A DNA stretch of 64,000 bases from Burkholderia pyrrocinia (GTDB taxonomy: Bacteria; Pseudomonadota; Gammaproteobacteria; Burkholderiales; Burkholderiaceae): positions 620,001 to 684,000 of the forward strand of contig NZ_CP011503.1 of NCBI RefSeq assembly GCF_001028665.1, in the 5' to 3' direction. The notes beneath the pieces are model-generated. The model searched no databases. It worked only from the letters and a program-made list of their open reading frames with translations, and was not told where the DNA came from. Below are positions 46,671 to 55,297 of the stretch, in pieces. Position 1 is the first letter of the stretch. The number at the start of each line of letters is the position of its first letter. Position numbers and translations under genes: made by a program.

Positions 46671-47069
46671 GGAGCGACCTCTGTGTGTAACCAATGGAAT
46701 AAGTGCAGCACCCGACGGGAGCGCAACACGGATGCGCCTCGCGGCGCAGATCGAACACCTGAATTACTGGACTGCTGGATACAGCACGTCGGCACGAAAC
46801 CTCCATGCCGACGGGATGCAGCGAACTGCGGACTGGTACTTAGGGCGGGAATCAGCAGAGTGGGATATTAACTGATTGCCACTTGGGTCATTCGATCGTA
46901 GGGTGGTATTGTATATACATTCACGAATGTATGTAAAAAGCCCGTTTGTGTCGCCGCGGCTGTCCAGTCTTACGAATTATTACCAATCGCAAGCATAGCC
47001 CGTCCCCTTGGCGACGACGAGGGTTATAGACCCTATATTCACCTACGATCGATCCAATCAGGCCTGCAC
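46671..47069. other. 399-bp efflux/regulator divergent region
   Basis: The region is AT-richer than its surroundings between about 46860 and 47040. It holds the bpeA promoter with embedded operator. It also contains candidate -10 boxes for bpeR (TATAGA at 47025-47030, TATATT at 47034-47039), neither with an ideal -35. No gene is supported. The bpeA leader would be about 230 bases long. Confidence 0.55.
46908..46937 (-). promoter_or_regulatory. bpeA promoter with AcrR-type operator in the spacer
   Basis: On the minus strand, TTTACA (46937-46932) and TACAAT (46913-46908) form a -35/-10 pair with an 18-bp spacer. A dyad of 24 bp (46912-46935) has arms that match at 10 of 12 positions and core TACATTC-AC-GAATGTA. 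It closely resembles the AcrR/TtgR-type operator pattern of TACATACATT followed by AATGTATGTA. The TetR protein encoded 133 bases away is the likely binder. Confidence 0.75.
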
Positions 47070-47711
47070 ATGGTCAGACGTACCAAGGAGGAGGCGCTCG
47101 AGACGCGCAATCGCATTCTCGATGCCGCCGAACACGTGTTCTTCGAGAAGGGCGTGTCGCACACGTCGCTCGCGGACATCGCCCAGCACGCCGGCGTCAC
47201 GCGCGGCGCGATCTACTGGCATTTCGCGAACAAGAGCGAGCTGTTCGACGCGATGTTCGACCGCGTGTTCCTGCCGATCGACGAGCTGAAGCGGATGCCG
47301 CTCGACGCGCCGGGCGGCAATCCGCTCGAGAAGATCCGCAAGATCCTGATCTGGTGCCTGCTCGGCGTGCAGCGCGACTCGCAGTTGCGGCGCGTGTTCA
47401 GCATCCTGTTCATGAAGTGCGAGTACGTCGCGGACATGGAGCCGCTGCTGCAGCGCAACCGCGCGGGAATGAGCGAGGCACTGCACGCGATCGACGCCGA
47501 TCTCGCGGTGGCCGTCCGGCAGAAGCTGCTGCCCGATCGGCTCGACACGTGGCGCGCGACCCTGATGCTGCACACACTCGTCAGCGGCTTCGTGCGCGAC
47601 ATGCTGATGCTGCCCGACGAGATCGACGCCGAGCGGCATGCAGAAAAGCTCGTCGACGGCTGCTTCGACATGCTGCGCTACAGCCCGGCGATGCTGAAGG
47701 AAGGCGACTGA
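47070..47711 (+). CDS. bpeR: TetR-family repressor of the RND pump
   Basis: The 213-residue AcrR-like repressor has the DNA-binding domain at residues 10-57 (TRNRILDAAEHVFFEKGVSHTSLADIAQHAGVTRGAIYWHFANK). The C-terminal drug-binding domain includes RRVFSILFMKCEYV, the TtgR/AcrR-specific pattern. It is transcribed away from bpeAB-oprB with an AcrR-like operator between. Drug binding would release the repressor and induce the pump; this follows from the family. Confidence 0.93.
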   Translation: MVRRTKEEALETRNRILDAAEHVFFEKGVSHTSLADIAQHAGVTRGAIYWHFANKSELFDAMFDRVFLPIDELKRMPLDAPGGNPLEKIRKILIWCLLGVQRDSQLRRVFSILFMKCEYVADMEPLLQRNRAGMSEALHAIDADLAVAVRQKLLPDRLDTWRATLMLHTLVSGFVRDMLMLPDEIDAERHAEKLVDGCFDMLRYSPAMLKEGD

Positions 47712-47817
47712 CGGCGCGGCGGTTGCCCGCGCGCCGTTTCATTTTTATCGATTGCCGAGCCCGGCCGCACCGCGGCCGCGGCAACGCCCTGCCCGCCACC
47801 CCATATCCCCGGCCGGC

Positions 47818-48483
47818 TCAGGCCGCCTTCGGGCGATGCGTGCGGGCCCGCCGGTTCGACGCGGCCACCGAATCGCGCTTGGGCATCGGTGCGCCGGCCA
47901 GTCCCGCGATCCACGCGTCGGTCGACATCACGGCCGCGAAGTTCGACTGGAACACCACCGTGTACGAACGGTGTATCTCTTCGGCGCTCGCCGAGCCCGC
48001 TTCGTTCTCGTACGGCAACGCGCCGGTCGCATCGTCCAGGTACTCGACGTTCAGTCCCGCATGCGCCGCGTGATAGACCGTCGACGCATTGCAGTTGTGC
48101 GTCATGTAGCCGGCCACCGCGAGCGTGTCGATCCCGCGCGCGTCGAGCCATGCGGCAAGATCGGTCCCGGCAAACGAACTCGCCTGCGCCTTCTCGATCA
48201 GGTGAGCGTACGGCCGGCCGGCGACGACCGCGTGCAGCGCAACGCCGTCGGTGCCGGGCGCGAAGATCGGCGCGCCGGCCGGCGCGACGTGCTGGACGAC
48301 GATCACGGGCACGCCGGCCGCATGCGCGGCGTCGATCGCGCGGCCGATGTTCGCGAGCGACACGTCGATCGGCGGATACTCGATCGGCAGGTTGCCCGTC
48401 ACGTATTCGTTCTGGACGTCGATCACGATCAGCGCGCGGCGGGAAGCGGGATGGGAAGCGGAATGCGGGGCGGTGTTCGACAT
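47818..48483 (-). CDS. Isochorismatase-like cysteine hydrolase
   Basis: The 221-residue protein has the cysteine-hydrolase catalytic set D22 (IVIDVQNEY), K98 (LIEKAQASSF) and C131 (YMTHNCNAS), with the cis-peptide region before the Cys. Family members hydrolyse nicotinamide, N-carbamoyl or similar amide and ether substrates. The C-terminal 15 residues are Arg-rich. It diverges from a GlxA-type regulator gene, a pairing often seen with such hydrolases. The substrate is unknown. Confidence 0.87.
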   Translation of the reverse strand: MSNTAPHSASHPASRRALIVIDVQNEYVTGNLPIEYPPIDVSLANIGRAIDAAHAAGVPVIVVQHVAPAGAPIFAPGTDGVALHAVVAGRPYAHLIEKAQASSFAGTDLAAWLDARGIDTLAVAGYMTHNCNASTVYHAAHAGLNVEYLDDATGALPYENEAGSASAEEIHRSYTVVFQSNFAAVMSTDAWIAGLAGAPMPKRDSVAASNRRARTHRPKAA

Positions 48484-48579
48484 GGCGAGCTCCTGTCCTG
48501 ACGCGCGGCCCCGCCCCGGAACGGGACGGCCAGCGGCGCGATGCGATGCATTGTCGGGCCGCATCGCCCGTGCAGATAG

Positions 48580-48614
48580 TGGCCCGATAGCCATTCTTCG
48601 ATAGAATCGGGCCA
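48580..48614. promoter_or_regulatory. Nested inverted repeat before the GlxA-type regulator
   Basis: TGGCCCGAT (48580-48588) and ATCGGGCCA (48606-48614) are exact reverse complements. Inside them ATTCT and AGAAT form a second dyad around TCGAT. It lies 20 bases before the regulator ATG in the 151-bp divergent region, a position suited to an operator for both genes. Confidence 0.5.
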
Positions 48615-48634
48615 TCGCCATTCCGGAGCCCGCC

Positions 48635-49648
48635 ATGACCGCCGCCGCGTCACCCGCGTCGCCCGCCCCGACCGTCGTCGCCGTGATCGCATACGACGGC
48701 ATCAGCCCGTTCCACCTGTCGGTGCCGTCCGTCGTGTTCGGCAAGGAACGCGACGCGGCCGCGTCGCCCGTGTTCGAATTCCGCGTCTGCTCGACCGAGC
48801 GCGGCCCGCTCGCGACGACGGGCGGCTTCACGATCACCGCGCCGTACGGGCTCGACGCACTCGACGACGCGGACATCGTCATCGTGCCGGCGTGGCGCGA
48901 CCCGGACGAAGCGCCGCCCGACGAACTGCTCGACGCCGTGCGCGCGGTCGCCGCACGCGGTGCGCAACTCGTCGGGCTGTGCCTCGGCGCATACGTGCTC
49001 GCCGCGGCCGGCCTGCTCGACGGCCGCCCGGCCACCACGCACTGGGCGTGGGCCGACGACTTCGCGCAACGCTTTCCGCGCGTGAAACTCGATCCCGACG
49101 TGCTGTACGTCGACGACGGCAACCTGATGACGTCGGCCGGCACGGCCGCGGGGCTCGACTGCTGCCTGCACGTCGTGCGGCGGCGCTTCGGCTCGGACGC
49201 TGCGAACCAGATCGCGCGCCGCCTCGTGATCCCGCCGCACCGCCAGGGCGGGCAGGCGCAGTACGTGCCGCAGCCCGTCGCCGCGCACCCGCGCGATGCG
49301 CGGCTCGCGGGCCTGCTCGACTGGGTGCGCGCACACCTCGACGCCGCGCACAGCGTCGATTCGCTCGCCGAACGCGTGCTGATGAGCCGGCGCACGTTCA
49401 CGCGCCACTTCCGCCAGGCGACCGGCACGACCGTTACCGCATGGCTGCAGGCCGAGCGGCTCGCGCGCGCGCAGCATCTGCTGGAAACCACCGGACAATC
49501 GATCGACGCGATCGCGCAGGCGGCCGGCTACGGGTCGAGCGTGTCGCTGCGCCAGCATTTCGCGGGCGTGCTCGGCACGTCGCCGTCTGCGTATCGAAGG
49601 GAATTTCGCGGCGCCGGAGCCGGTGCCGATGCCGATGCGGGGCAGTAA
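48635..49648 (+). CDS. GlxA-family transcriptional regulator (DJ-1/PfpI domain plus AraC HTH)
   Basis: The 337-residue protein joins an N-terminal glutamine-amidotransferase-like domain (residues 12-185) to a C-terminal AraC helix-turn-helix pair (residues 225-325). The first has GLCLGAYVLAAAGLL with a nucleophile-position Cys116. The second has SVDSLAERVLMSRRTFTRHFRQATG and SIDAIAQAAGYGSSVSLRQHFAGVLGTSPSAYRREF. Relatives FtrA and ArgR of pseudomonads respond to amino-acid or amine ligands. It probably controls the divergent cysteine hydrolase. Confidence 0.9.
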   Translation: MTAAASPASPAPTVVAVIAYDGISPFHLSVPSVVFGKERDAAASPVFEFRVCSTERGPLATTGGFTITAPYGLDALDDADIVIVPAWRDPDEAPPDELLDAVRAVAARGAQLVGLCLGAYVLAAAGLLDGRPATTHWAWADDFAQRFPRVKLDPDVLYVDDGNLMTSAGTAAGLDCCLHVVRRRFGSDAANQIARRLVIPPHRQGGQAQYVPQPVAAHPRDARLAGLLDWVRAHLDAAHSVDSLAERVLMSRRTFTRHFRQATGTTVTAWLQAERLARAQHLLETTGQSIDAIAQAAGYGSSVSLRQHFAGVLGTSPSAYRREFRGAGAGADADAGQ

Positions 49649-49713
49649 TGTGCGCCGCGGGCGCAGCGGGCGGATCGCGAAGCGAAACCGGCGGTGTTCA
49701 GCCGGTCTGCCGC

Positions 49714-50421
49714 TCAGCCGCCGTTGATCCAGCGTGCCGCATAAAGCAGCAGCGCGACGAACACGATCATCGCCACCCATGCCCAGACGGGCACCGTGCC
49801 GGAACCGCGATGATGCAGCGCGCTGGCAGCACGCCCGGTCAGCGCGCCGCCGAGGTGCGGCGGCAGCGGACGCTTCGTCGCGGCCATCAACGACGCCGGC
49901 CGCAGGAACACATGCTGGCGCCGCTGCGCGGCCGGGTTCGCGCGATTCGGCGCGAGACCGTGCTTCGCCTGCACGACCGCGCAGAACTCGCGGAAGAAAT
50001 CGTCAGTCCACTCGCGCAGCGCATTCTCGATCTGCCGAGCCGGCAATTCGGCGAGCGGCCCGCTTGCCGTCGCCCAGACCACGTACTCGAGGCACGTGGC
50101 GTTCGCATCGTCATCGGGCAGCAGCACGAGTTCGACCTGGCCGCGCAGCGCGCCGAGGCCGTCGGCCCGCGCCTTGAAATTGATCACGCGGCGCGGCTGC
50201 CCTTCCGCGTCGCCCTGCTCGCCGGCCGCATGCGCACGCACGTCGTAGTGCGCACGGAGCGGGCCGAGCGGCACCGTGATCGTCAGCGCGAACTCGCCGT
50301 GCGCGAGCTTCTCGAACGATTCGCAATGGTCGAAGCTCGCCCGCAGCAATGCGGGATCCTCGAAGGCTTCCCGCACGACAGGCAGCGCGAGCGGGACGCG
50401 TAACGTGTCGTTCAGTTCCAT
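49714..50421 (-). CDS. CoxG-type SRPBCC protein with C-terminal membrane anchor
   Basis: The 235-residue protein has an SRPBCC lipid-binding-like domain of the CO dehydrogenase subunit G type in the first 150 residues (MELNDTLRVPLALPVVREAFEDPALL, INFKARADGLGALRGQVELVL, YVVWATASGPLAELPARQIENAL). A Pro/Arg-rich linker and one C-terminal span VWAWVAMIVFVALLLYAARW follow. CoxG proteins recruit CoxD to the membrane for CODH maturation. No cox genes are adjacent, so the role is unknown. GGAGG precedes the ATG. Confidence 0.8.
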   Translation of the reverse strand: MELNDTLRVPLALPVVREAFEDPALLRASFDHCESFEKLAHGEFALTITVPLGPLRAHYDVRAHAAGEQGDAEGQPRRVINFKARADGLGALRGQVELVLLPDDDANATCLEYVVWATASGPLAELPARQIENALREWTDDFFREFCAVVQAKHGLAPNRANPAAQRRQHVFLRPASLMAATKRPLPPHLGGALTGRAASALHHRGSGTVPVWAWVAMIVFVALLLYAARWINGG

Positions 50422-50449
50422 GGTGCCTCCCCGATGAACGCGCGCCGCA

Positions 50450-50809
50450 TCAGGACGTCTCGACGAGACTGTCGATCCGTGCGACATCGAAGGCAACGTA
50501 GTGCGCGAGCGCGGCCGCCGCCTCCTTCGGTTCCTCGTAACTCCATGCGGCGTTCTCGATCACGCCGTCTTCCGTCTGCAAGTCGAAATGCACGGCCTGC
50601 CCCCTGAACGGGCAGGCTGTCGTAACGCCCGATTTCACGAGCCTGCGCATGTTGACGTCGCGGCGCGGCAGGTAATGGACGTCCGGCCGCCCCGTTTCGC
50701 GCACGGTCAGCACGCCGTGCGAATCGGCATACGTGATGCCGTGATGGATCACGCGCACGCGATGGCGGTTCGGCACGATTTCAAGGTGAGGATCGGCTGC
50801 ATCGGACAT
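50450..50809 (-). CDS. DUF427 protein
   Basis: The 119-residue protein is a single DUF427 domain, a small beta-fold of unknown function. Conserved segments are VRVIHHGITYADSHGVLTVRETGRPDVHYLPRRDVNM and TACPFRGQAVHFDLQ, then ENAAWSYEEPKEAA. AAGGAG lies before the ATG. It starts upstream of the CoxG-like gene on the same strand with 28 bases between, so the two may be co-transcribed. Confidence 0.85.
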   Translation of the reverse strand: MSDAADPHLEIVPNRHRVRVIHHGITYADSHGVLTVRETGRPDVHYLPRRDVNMRRLVKSGVTTACPFRGQAVHFDLQTEDGVIENAAWSYEEPKEAAAALAHYVAFDVARIDSLVETS

Positions 50810-50859
50810 CGTTTCTCCTTCGGGCGGCCCGGCAGGCAGGCCGGTGGCAGGAAACGAAA

Positions 50860-50886
50860 AAAGCCACGGCACGCATGCCGTGGCTT
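50860..50886 (-). terminator. Terminator after the small exported protein gene
   Basis: AAAGCCACGGCA (50860-50871) and TGCCGTGGCTTT (50876-50886 and onward) form a 12-bp perfect stem with a 4-base loop, followed by T6 on the minus strand (A-run at 50857-50862). It separates the exported-protein gene from DUF427. Confidence 0.85.
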
Positions 50887-50945
50887 TCATTATGGGCGAA
50901 ACTTCGTCCGATTGCGCGCCCCGGGCCGGGGCCGCGCGCGGCGGG

Positions 50946-51383
50946 CTACTGCGCGCTCCACTGGAATGCGGTTTTCGCGCCGCCCTTCGCGCCGACCGTG
51001 ACGGCGCGGGATTCTTCGTTGCCCTGGTACGTCGCATGCACCGTATAGCGCCCCGGCGGCACCTGCACGAGCATGTACGGCCCGCGCGCGTCGGTTTTCA
51101 GCACTTCGGCACCCTTGTCGTCGACGATCCGCACATGGACGTCGGCCAGGAATTCGCCGCCCTTGCCGGTGAAGCGCAGCGCCAGCGGCCACTTCGCCTC
51201 GTTGCGCTGGAACGCCGTCGATTCGTCCTGCCCGACGCCGCCGGACACGAAGGCGACGTCGCCCTGCTGGCGCGCAGCGGGCAAGCCGTCCGACTGCGCG
51301 TACGCGCCGGTCGCGCCGGCTGCGAAGCCGGCGGCCAACGCCACGGCGACGGCAAATCGGGACACGTTGCGTAGATATTGCAT
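50946..51383 (-). CDS. Small exported protein with carboxypeptidase-regulatory-like fold
   Basis: The 145-residue protein has a Sec signal peptide cleaved near AGATGAYAQS (residue 30). The rest resembles a transthyretin/carboxypeptidase regulatory-like beta-sandwich: VHVRIVDDKGAEVLKTDARGPYMLVQVPPGRYTVHATYQG. It is probably periplasmic. AAAGGAGAG precedes the ATG. It lies after htrA on the same strand with 104 bases between, which contain a GC palindrome. No function is known. Confidence 0.78.
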   Translation of the reverse strand: MQYLRNVSRFAVAVALAAGFAAGATGAYAQSDGLPAARQQGDVAFVSGGVGQDESTAFQRNEAKWPLALRFTGKGGEFLADVHVRIVDDKGAEVLKTDARGPYMLVQVPPGRYTVHATYQGNEESRAVTVGAKGGAKTAFQWSAQ

Positions 51384-51454
51384 GGCTCTCTCCTTTGGGT
51401 CGGAACACATACGGGGCGCCACGCCACGGGGTCGGACGGCGGCGGCGCCCGCCG

Positions 51455-51473
51455 CGGCCGGCCTGGCCGGCCG
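51455..51473. other. 19-bp GC palindrome after htrA
   Basis: CGGCCGGCC and GGCCGGCCG are exact reverse complements around a single T. It lies 15 bases after the htrA stop. It lacks a T-run, so termination would be weak at best. Confidence 0.4.
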
Positions 51474-51487
51474 TCGGTCGTCGCCGG

Positions 51488-52972
51488 TCAGCTCAGGTCG
51501 ACCGGCACGAAGATCTGTGCATTATCGCGCTGGATCAGCAGCGCAAGACTGTTGCCCGCGCCCTTCACCGCGTCGCGCAACTGCTCGGGGCTCGTGACCG
51601 GGCGGCCGTTGACCGCGAGGATCACGTCGCCGGGCTGGATCCCCGCGTTGGCGGCCGGCCCGCCGGCCTGCTGCACGATCAGCCCGTGCGACAGGTTGTC
51701 GGCACTGCGCTCCTGCGGCGACAGCGGACGCACCGCGACGCCCAGGCGGCCCTGCTCGACCGGCCCGTTGTCGTTCGACGCGAGTTTCGCATCGGCCATC
51801 GCGCCGAGCATCACGCTGATCGACTTCTTCGACTTGTCGCGCCAGATCTGCAGGTCGGCCTTCGAACCGGGCTTCAGGTTCGCGATCTGCGCAGGCAGCG
51901 ACGTCGAATCGGCGACCGGCGAGCCGTTGACCGACAGGATCACGTCACCCGGCTGCAGGCCCGCCTTCGCGGCCGGGCCGTTCGGGTCGACCGAGCTGAC
52001 GAGCGCGCCGTCCGGCTTCTGCAGCCCGAACGAGCTCGCGAGGGTCTGGTTCAGCCCCTGCACGGCAACGCCGAGACGGCCGCGGCTCACGTGGCCCGTC
52101 TTCACGAGTTCGTCCTTCACCTTGATCGCCTCGTTGATCGGGATCGCGAACGACAGGCCCTGGAAGCCGCCCGTCTGCGAATAGATCATCGAGTTGATGC
52201 CGATCACCTCGCCCTGCAGGTTGAACAGCGGGCCGCCCGAGTTGCCGGGGTTCACCGGCACGTCGGTCTGGATGAACGGCGTGTAGTTCTCGTCCGGCAG
52301 CGCGCGCGACTTCGCGCTGATGATGCCCGACGTGACCGTGTTGTCGAAGCCGTACGGCGAACCGATCGCGACGACCCACTGGCCGACCTTGCTCTGCGCC
52401 GGATCGCCGATCTTCACGGTCGGCAGGCCGCTCGCGTCGATCTTCAGCACCGCGACGTCGGACTGCTTGTCGGAGCCAACGACCTTCGCCTTGTATTCGC
52501 GCTTGTCGGTCAGCCTGACCGTGACGACGTTCGCGCCGTCGATCACGTGCGCATTGGTGAGGATGTACCCGTCGGAACTGACGACGAACCCGGAACCGAG
52601 GCTCGCGCTCGGCTGGTCGTCCGGCTGCGCGTCGCCGCCCATCCCCGGCACCTGGCCGTAGAAATGCTTGAAGAACTGGTAGAACGGGTCGCTCGGGTCG
52701 ATCGGCAGTTGCGGCTGCGGCACGCGCCGCGACACCTGTTTCACGACGTGCTTCGCGCTGATGTTCACGACTGCGGGGCCGTAGGTCTCGACGAGCCCGG
52801 AGAAATCGGGGATGCCGGTCTTCGCGGCCGCTTCGGCCGGCATCAGCGCGGCCGCCTGCGCGGGCGTGATGATCTGCGGATCGGCGCGGCGGGTGCCGGC
52901 GAAGTAACCGGCCGACAGGGCGGCCGCCACGGCGACCGCGACGGCGCCGCGCGCAAGGAATCGGGTGTTCAT
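51488..52972 (-). CDS. htrA: Periplasmic serine protease HtrA/MucD (DegP family)
   Basis: The 494-residue protease/chaperone has an N-terminal signal/anchor (FLARGAVAVAVAAALSAGYFAG). The trypsin-like domain has H142 (LTNAHVIDG), D172 (QSDVAVLKID) and S245 (NPGNSGGPLF), and two PDZ domains start near residues 285 and 400 (GRLGVAVQGLNQ and GRLGVAVRPLSP). It degrades misfolded envelope proteins. AGAGGAGG precedes the ATG. It follows a response-regulator/kinase pair on the same strand, and CTTAA boxes lie in the 111-bp gap. B. cenocepacia HtrA, in a similar locus as I recall it, is needed for heat and osmotic stress. Confidence 0.95.
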   Translation of the reverse strand: MNTRFLARGAVAVAVAAALSAGYFAGTRRADPQIITPAQAAALMPAEAAAKTGIPDFSGLVETYGPAVVNISAKHVVKQVSRRVPQPQLPIDPSDPFYQFFKHFYGQVPGMGGDAQPDDQPSASLGSGFVVSSDGYILTNAHVIDGANVVTVRLTDKREYKAKVVGSDKQSDVAVLKIDASGLPTVKIGDPAQSKVGQWVVAIGSPYGFDNTVTSGIISAKSRALPDENYTPFIQTDVPVNPGNSGGPLFNLQGEVIGINSMIYSQTGGFQGLSFAIPINEAIKVKDELVKTGHVSRGRLGVAVQGLNQTLASSFGLQKPDGALVSSVDPNGPAAKAGLQPGDVILSVNGSPVADSTSLPAQIANLKPGSKADLQIWRDKSKKSISVMLGAMADAKLASNDNGPVEQGRLGVAVRPLSPQERSADNLSHGLIVQQAGGPAANAGIQPGDVILAVNGRPVTSPEQLRDAVKGAGNSLALLIQRDNAQIFVPVDLS

Positions 52973-53015
52973 CGTAGGACCTCCTCTTTGTTAGGACGCA
53001 GCGTAACGACCCTGA

Positions 53016-53052
53016 CTTAAAGGAGGCTTAATCAGCCTTAAGCGGGGCTTAA
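53016..53052 (-). promoter_or_regulatory. Four CTTAA boxes at 10-11 bp spacing before htrA
   Basis: CTTAA occurs at 53016-53020, 53027-53031, 53037-53041 and 53048-53052 (plus strand), all in the same orientation and one helical turn apart. The first and second, and the third and fourth, are separated by six bases, as in the direct-repeat boxes bound by PmrA/QseB-type regulators. The array ends 44 bases upstream of htrA and just after the kinase gene. The adjacent OmpR-family regulator is the expected binder. Confidence 0.72.
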
Positions 53053-53083
53053 TCGGCCCCCGAAGCACGTCCGGCGCGGATCT

Positions 53084-54430
53084 TCACACGGATTCCGGCT
53101 GCCGCGGCGCCTCGGTCGGCATCTCGGCGTCGCGAAACACGACGCTGACGAGCAGGCCGCCTGCGGCCGCGTCGCCGAGCGACACCGTCGCGCCCTGCTG
53201 CGCCGCCACGCGCTTGACGATCGCGAGCCCGAGCCCGCTGCCCGACAAGTCGGCGCGCGCCCGCGCGGAGCTGTCGCGGTAGAAGCGGTCGAACACGCGC
53301 TCGCGCTCGTCGGCCGGGATGCCGGGCCCGCTGTCGCCGATCTGGACGCACGCACGGCCGGCCGCGTCGGAGGTCAGCGACACGTCGATGCGGCCGCCGT
53401 CCGGCGTGTACTTCACCGCGTTGTCGAGCAGGTTGCCGAACATCACGCGCAGCGCACCAACGTCCGCGACGACGCTCGCCGCGCGCGTCTCCTCGAAGCC
53501 GAGATCGATGTCGCGCCGCTGCGCGAGCGGTGCATGCGCGGCCACGCATTCGGCCAGCAGCGCCTGCAGGTCGACCGGTTCGCGCATCGTCGCGCCGTCC
53601 GGCTCGGCGCGTGCGAGCGCGAGCAACTGCTCCGCGAGGCGCGTCGCGCGCGTGACGCCGTCCTGGAGATCCGCGACCGCCTCGCGACGCGACGCATCGT
53701 CCTTCGCACGTGCGACGAGCTGCGCCTGGATCTGCACGGCCGCGAGCGGCGTGCGCAGTTCGTGCGCGGCGTCGGCCACGAACGCCTTCTGCGTGTCGAG
53801 CGCGGCCGACAGCCGCGCGAGCAGCCCGTTCAGCGCCCGCACGAGCGGCTGCACCTCGAGCGGCAGGCGCTCGTCGGGCAGCGGATCGAGCGCTTCCGGC
53901 CGGCGTGCCTCGACCGCGCGCGTCACGCGGCCGAGCGGCGCCAGCCCGCGCCCGACGATCACCCACACGGCCGCGCCGAGGAACGGCAGCAGCACGATCA
54001 GCGGCCACAGCGTGCGCAGCGCGACGTTCGCCGCGAGCCGGTTGCGCACCGACAGCGGCTGCGCGAGCTGCACGACGTTGTCGCCGACGATCGCACCGTA
54101 CACGCGCCATTCGCCGCGATCGGTGCGCTCGGTCGAGAAGCCGAGCTCCGCCCGGGGCGCGATCGGCGCGCGCGGATGCGAGAAGTACATCAGCACGCCG
54201 TTGCGGTTCCAGATCTGGATCACGATGCCTTCGTCGCCGTTGGTGCGCGAGCCGAACACCTGCGAGAACGGCTCGGACGGCAGCGCCGCGGCGATCTCCT
54301 GAAGCTGGTAGTCGAACAGCTCGTTCGCCTCGGCGAGCGCCTGCCGATAGATGAGCCAGCCCGCAGCGCCCACGCCCGCGACGACGATCGCGAGCAGCCA
54401 GATCAGCAATTGATGACGAATCGACCTCAC
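53084..54430 (-). CDS. Sensor histidine kinase (QseC/PmrB-like)
   Basis: The 448-residue kinase has a first span at residues 8-28, a periplasmic sensor region to about 138, a second span 140-160, a HAMP segment, and the phosphoacceptor H223 in FVADAAHELRTPLAAV. The ATPase domain has the N-box MFGNLLDNAVKYTP, G1 DSGPGIP and G2 GSGLGLAIV. It starts three bases after the response-regulator gene ends, so the pair are co-translated. HtrA control in response to envelope stress is inferred from position. Confidence 0.92.
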   Translation of the reverse strand: MRSIRHQLLIWLLAIVVAGVGAAGWLIYRQALAEANELFDYQLQEIAAALPSEPFSQVFGSRTNGDEGIVIQIWNRNGVLMYFSHPRAPIAPRAELGFSTERTDRGEWRVYGAIVGDNVVQLAQPLSVRNRLAANVALRTLWPLIVLLPFLGAAVWVIVGRGLAPLGRVTRAVEARRPEALDPLPDERLPLEVQPLVRALNGLLARLSAALDTQKAFVADAAHELRTPLAAVQIQAQLVARAKDDASRREAVADLQDGVTRATRLAEQLLALARAEPDGATMREPVDLQALLAECVAAHAPLAQRRDIDLGFEETRAASVVADVGALRVMFGNLLDNAVKYTPDGGRIDVSLTSDAAGRACVQIGDSGPGIPADERERVFDRFYRDSSARARADLSGSGLGLAIVKRVAAQQGATVSLGDAAAGGLLVSVVFRDAEMPTEAPRQPESV

Positions 54431-54433
54431 GCG

Positions 54434-55096
54434 TCAGCTTTCCTTGACGACCATGTAGCCGAGCCCGCGCACGTTGCGGATCAGGTCCGAGCCGAGCTTC
54501 TTGCGCAGCGCGTGGATGTAGACCTCGACCGTGTTGCTGCCGATCTCCTCGCCCCAGCCGTACATCTTTTCCTCGAGCTGGCTCTTCGACAGCACCGCGC
54601 CGGGCCGCGCGAGCAGCGCCTCGAGCAGCGCGAACTCGCGCGCGGACAGCGCGACGGGCGCGCCGTCGAGCGTCACCTGGTGCGAAGCGGGATCGAGCGT
54701 CAGCGCGCCGTGGCGGATCAGCGACTCGCTGCGCCCGGCCTGGCGGCGGATCAGCGCGCGCATCCGCGCGCCCAGCTCGTCGAGGTCGAACGGCTTGACG
54801 AGGTAGTCGTCCGCGCCCGCGTCGAGGCCCTTCACGCGATCGGCGATGGCATCACGCGCGGTGACGATCAGCACCGGCAGCGCCAGCCCGCGCGCGCGCA
54901 GCGTGCGCAGCACGTCGATGCCGTCGCGCTTCGGCAGGCCGAGGTCGAGCAGCAGCAGGTCGTACGTCTCGCCGCCGAGCGCCGTGAGCGCCGCGTCGCC
55001 GTCCTGCACCCAGTCGACCGCAAAGCCGTCCGAGCGCAGCGCCTTGCGCACGCCCTCGGCAATCATTCGGTCGTCTTCGACAAGCAGAATCCGCAT
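54434..55096 (-). CDS. OmpR-family response regulator (QseB/PmrA-like)
   Basis: The 220-residue regulator has a receiver domain with acidic pocket E7-D8-D9, phosphoacceptor D51 in LLLLDLGLP, T79 and K101 in LVKPFD. The winged-helix output domain follows from about residue 125 and ends in IRNVRGLGYMVV. An alternative start four codons upstream (MPVP) is possible. QseB/PmrA-type regulators bind CTTAA direct repeats, and four such boxes lie before htrA downstream in the same gene set. Confidence 0.93.
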   Translation of the reverse strand: MRILLVEDDRMIAEGVRKALRSDGFAVDWVQDGDAALTALGGETYDLLLLDLGLPKRDGIDVLRTLRARGLALPVLIVTARDAIADRVKGLDAGADDYLVKPFDLDELGARMRALIRRQAGRSESLIRHGALTLDPASHQVTLDGAPVALSAREFALLEALLARPGAVLSKSQLEEKMYGWGEEIGSNTVEVYIHALRKKLGSDLIRNVRGLGYMVVKES

Positions 55097-55297
55097 CGGG
55101 ACAGGCATCCATGGGTCGGGTGAAACACGCCGACCATTGTAGCGCCGCGAATCGCGTGCGCGGCATGCCCGCGGCAAAGTGATGCCGCCATGCGGCACGA
55201 CGCGCGATTTCAGCGGGCATTTGCCCACTTGTCTCTACAATGTGCGCTTGCGCGCGACGCACGCGCCGCCCGAGCCCCTGCTTACCCGTATTCGTCC

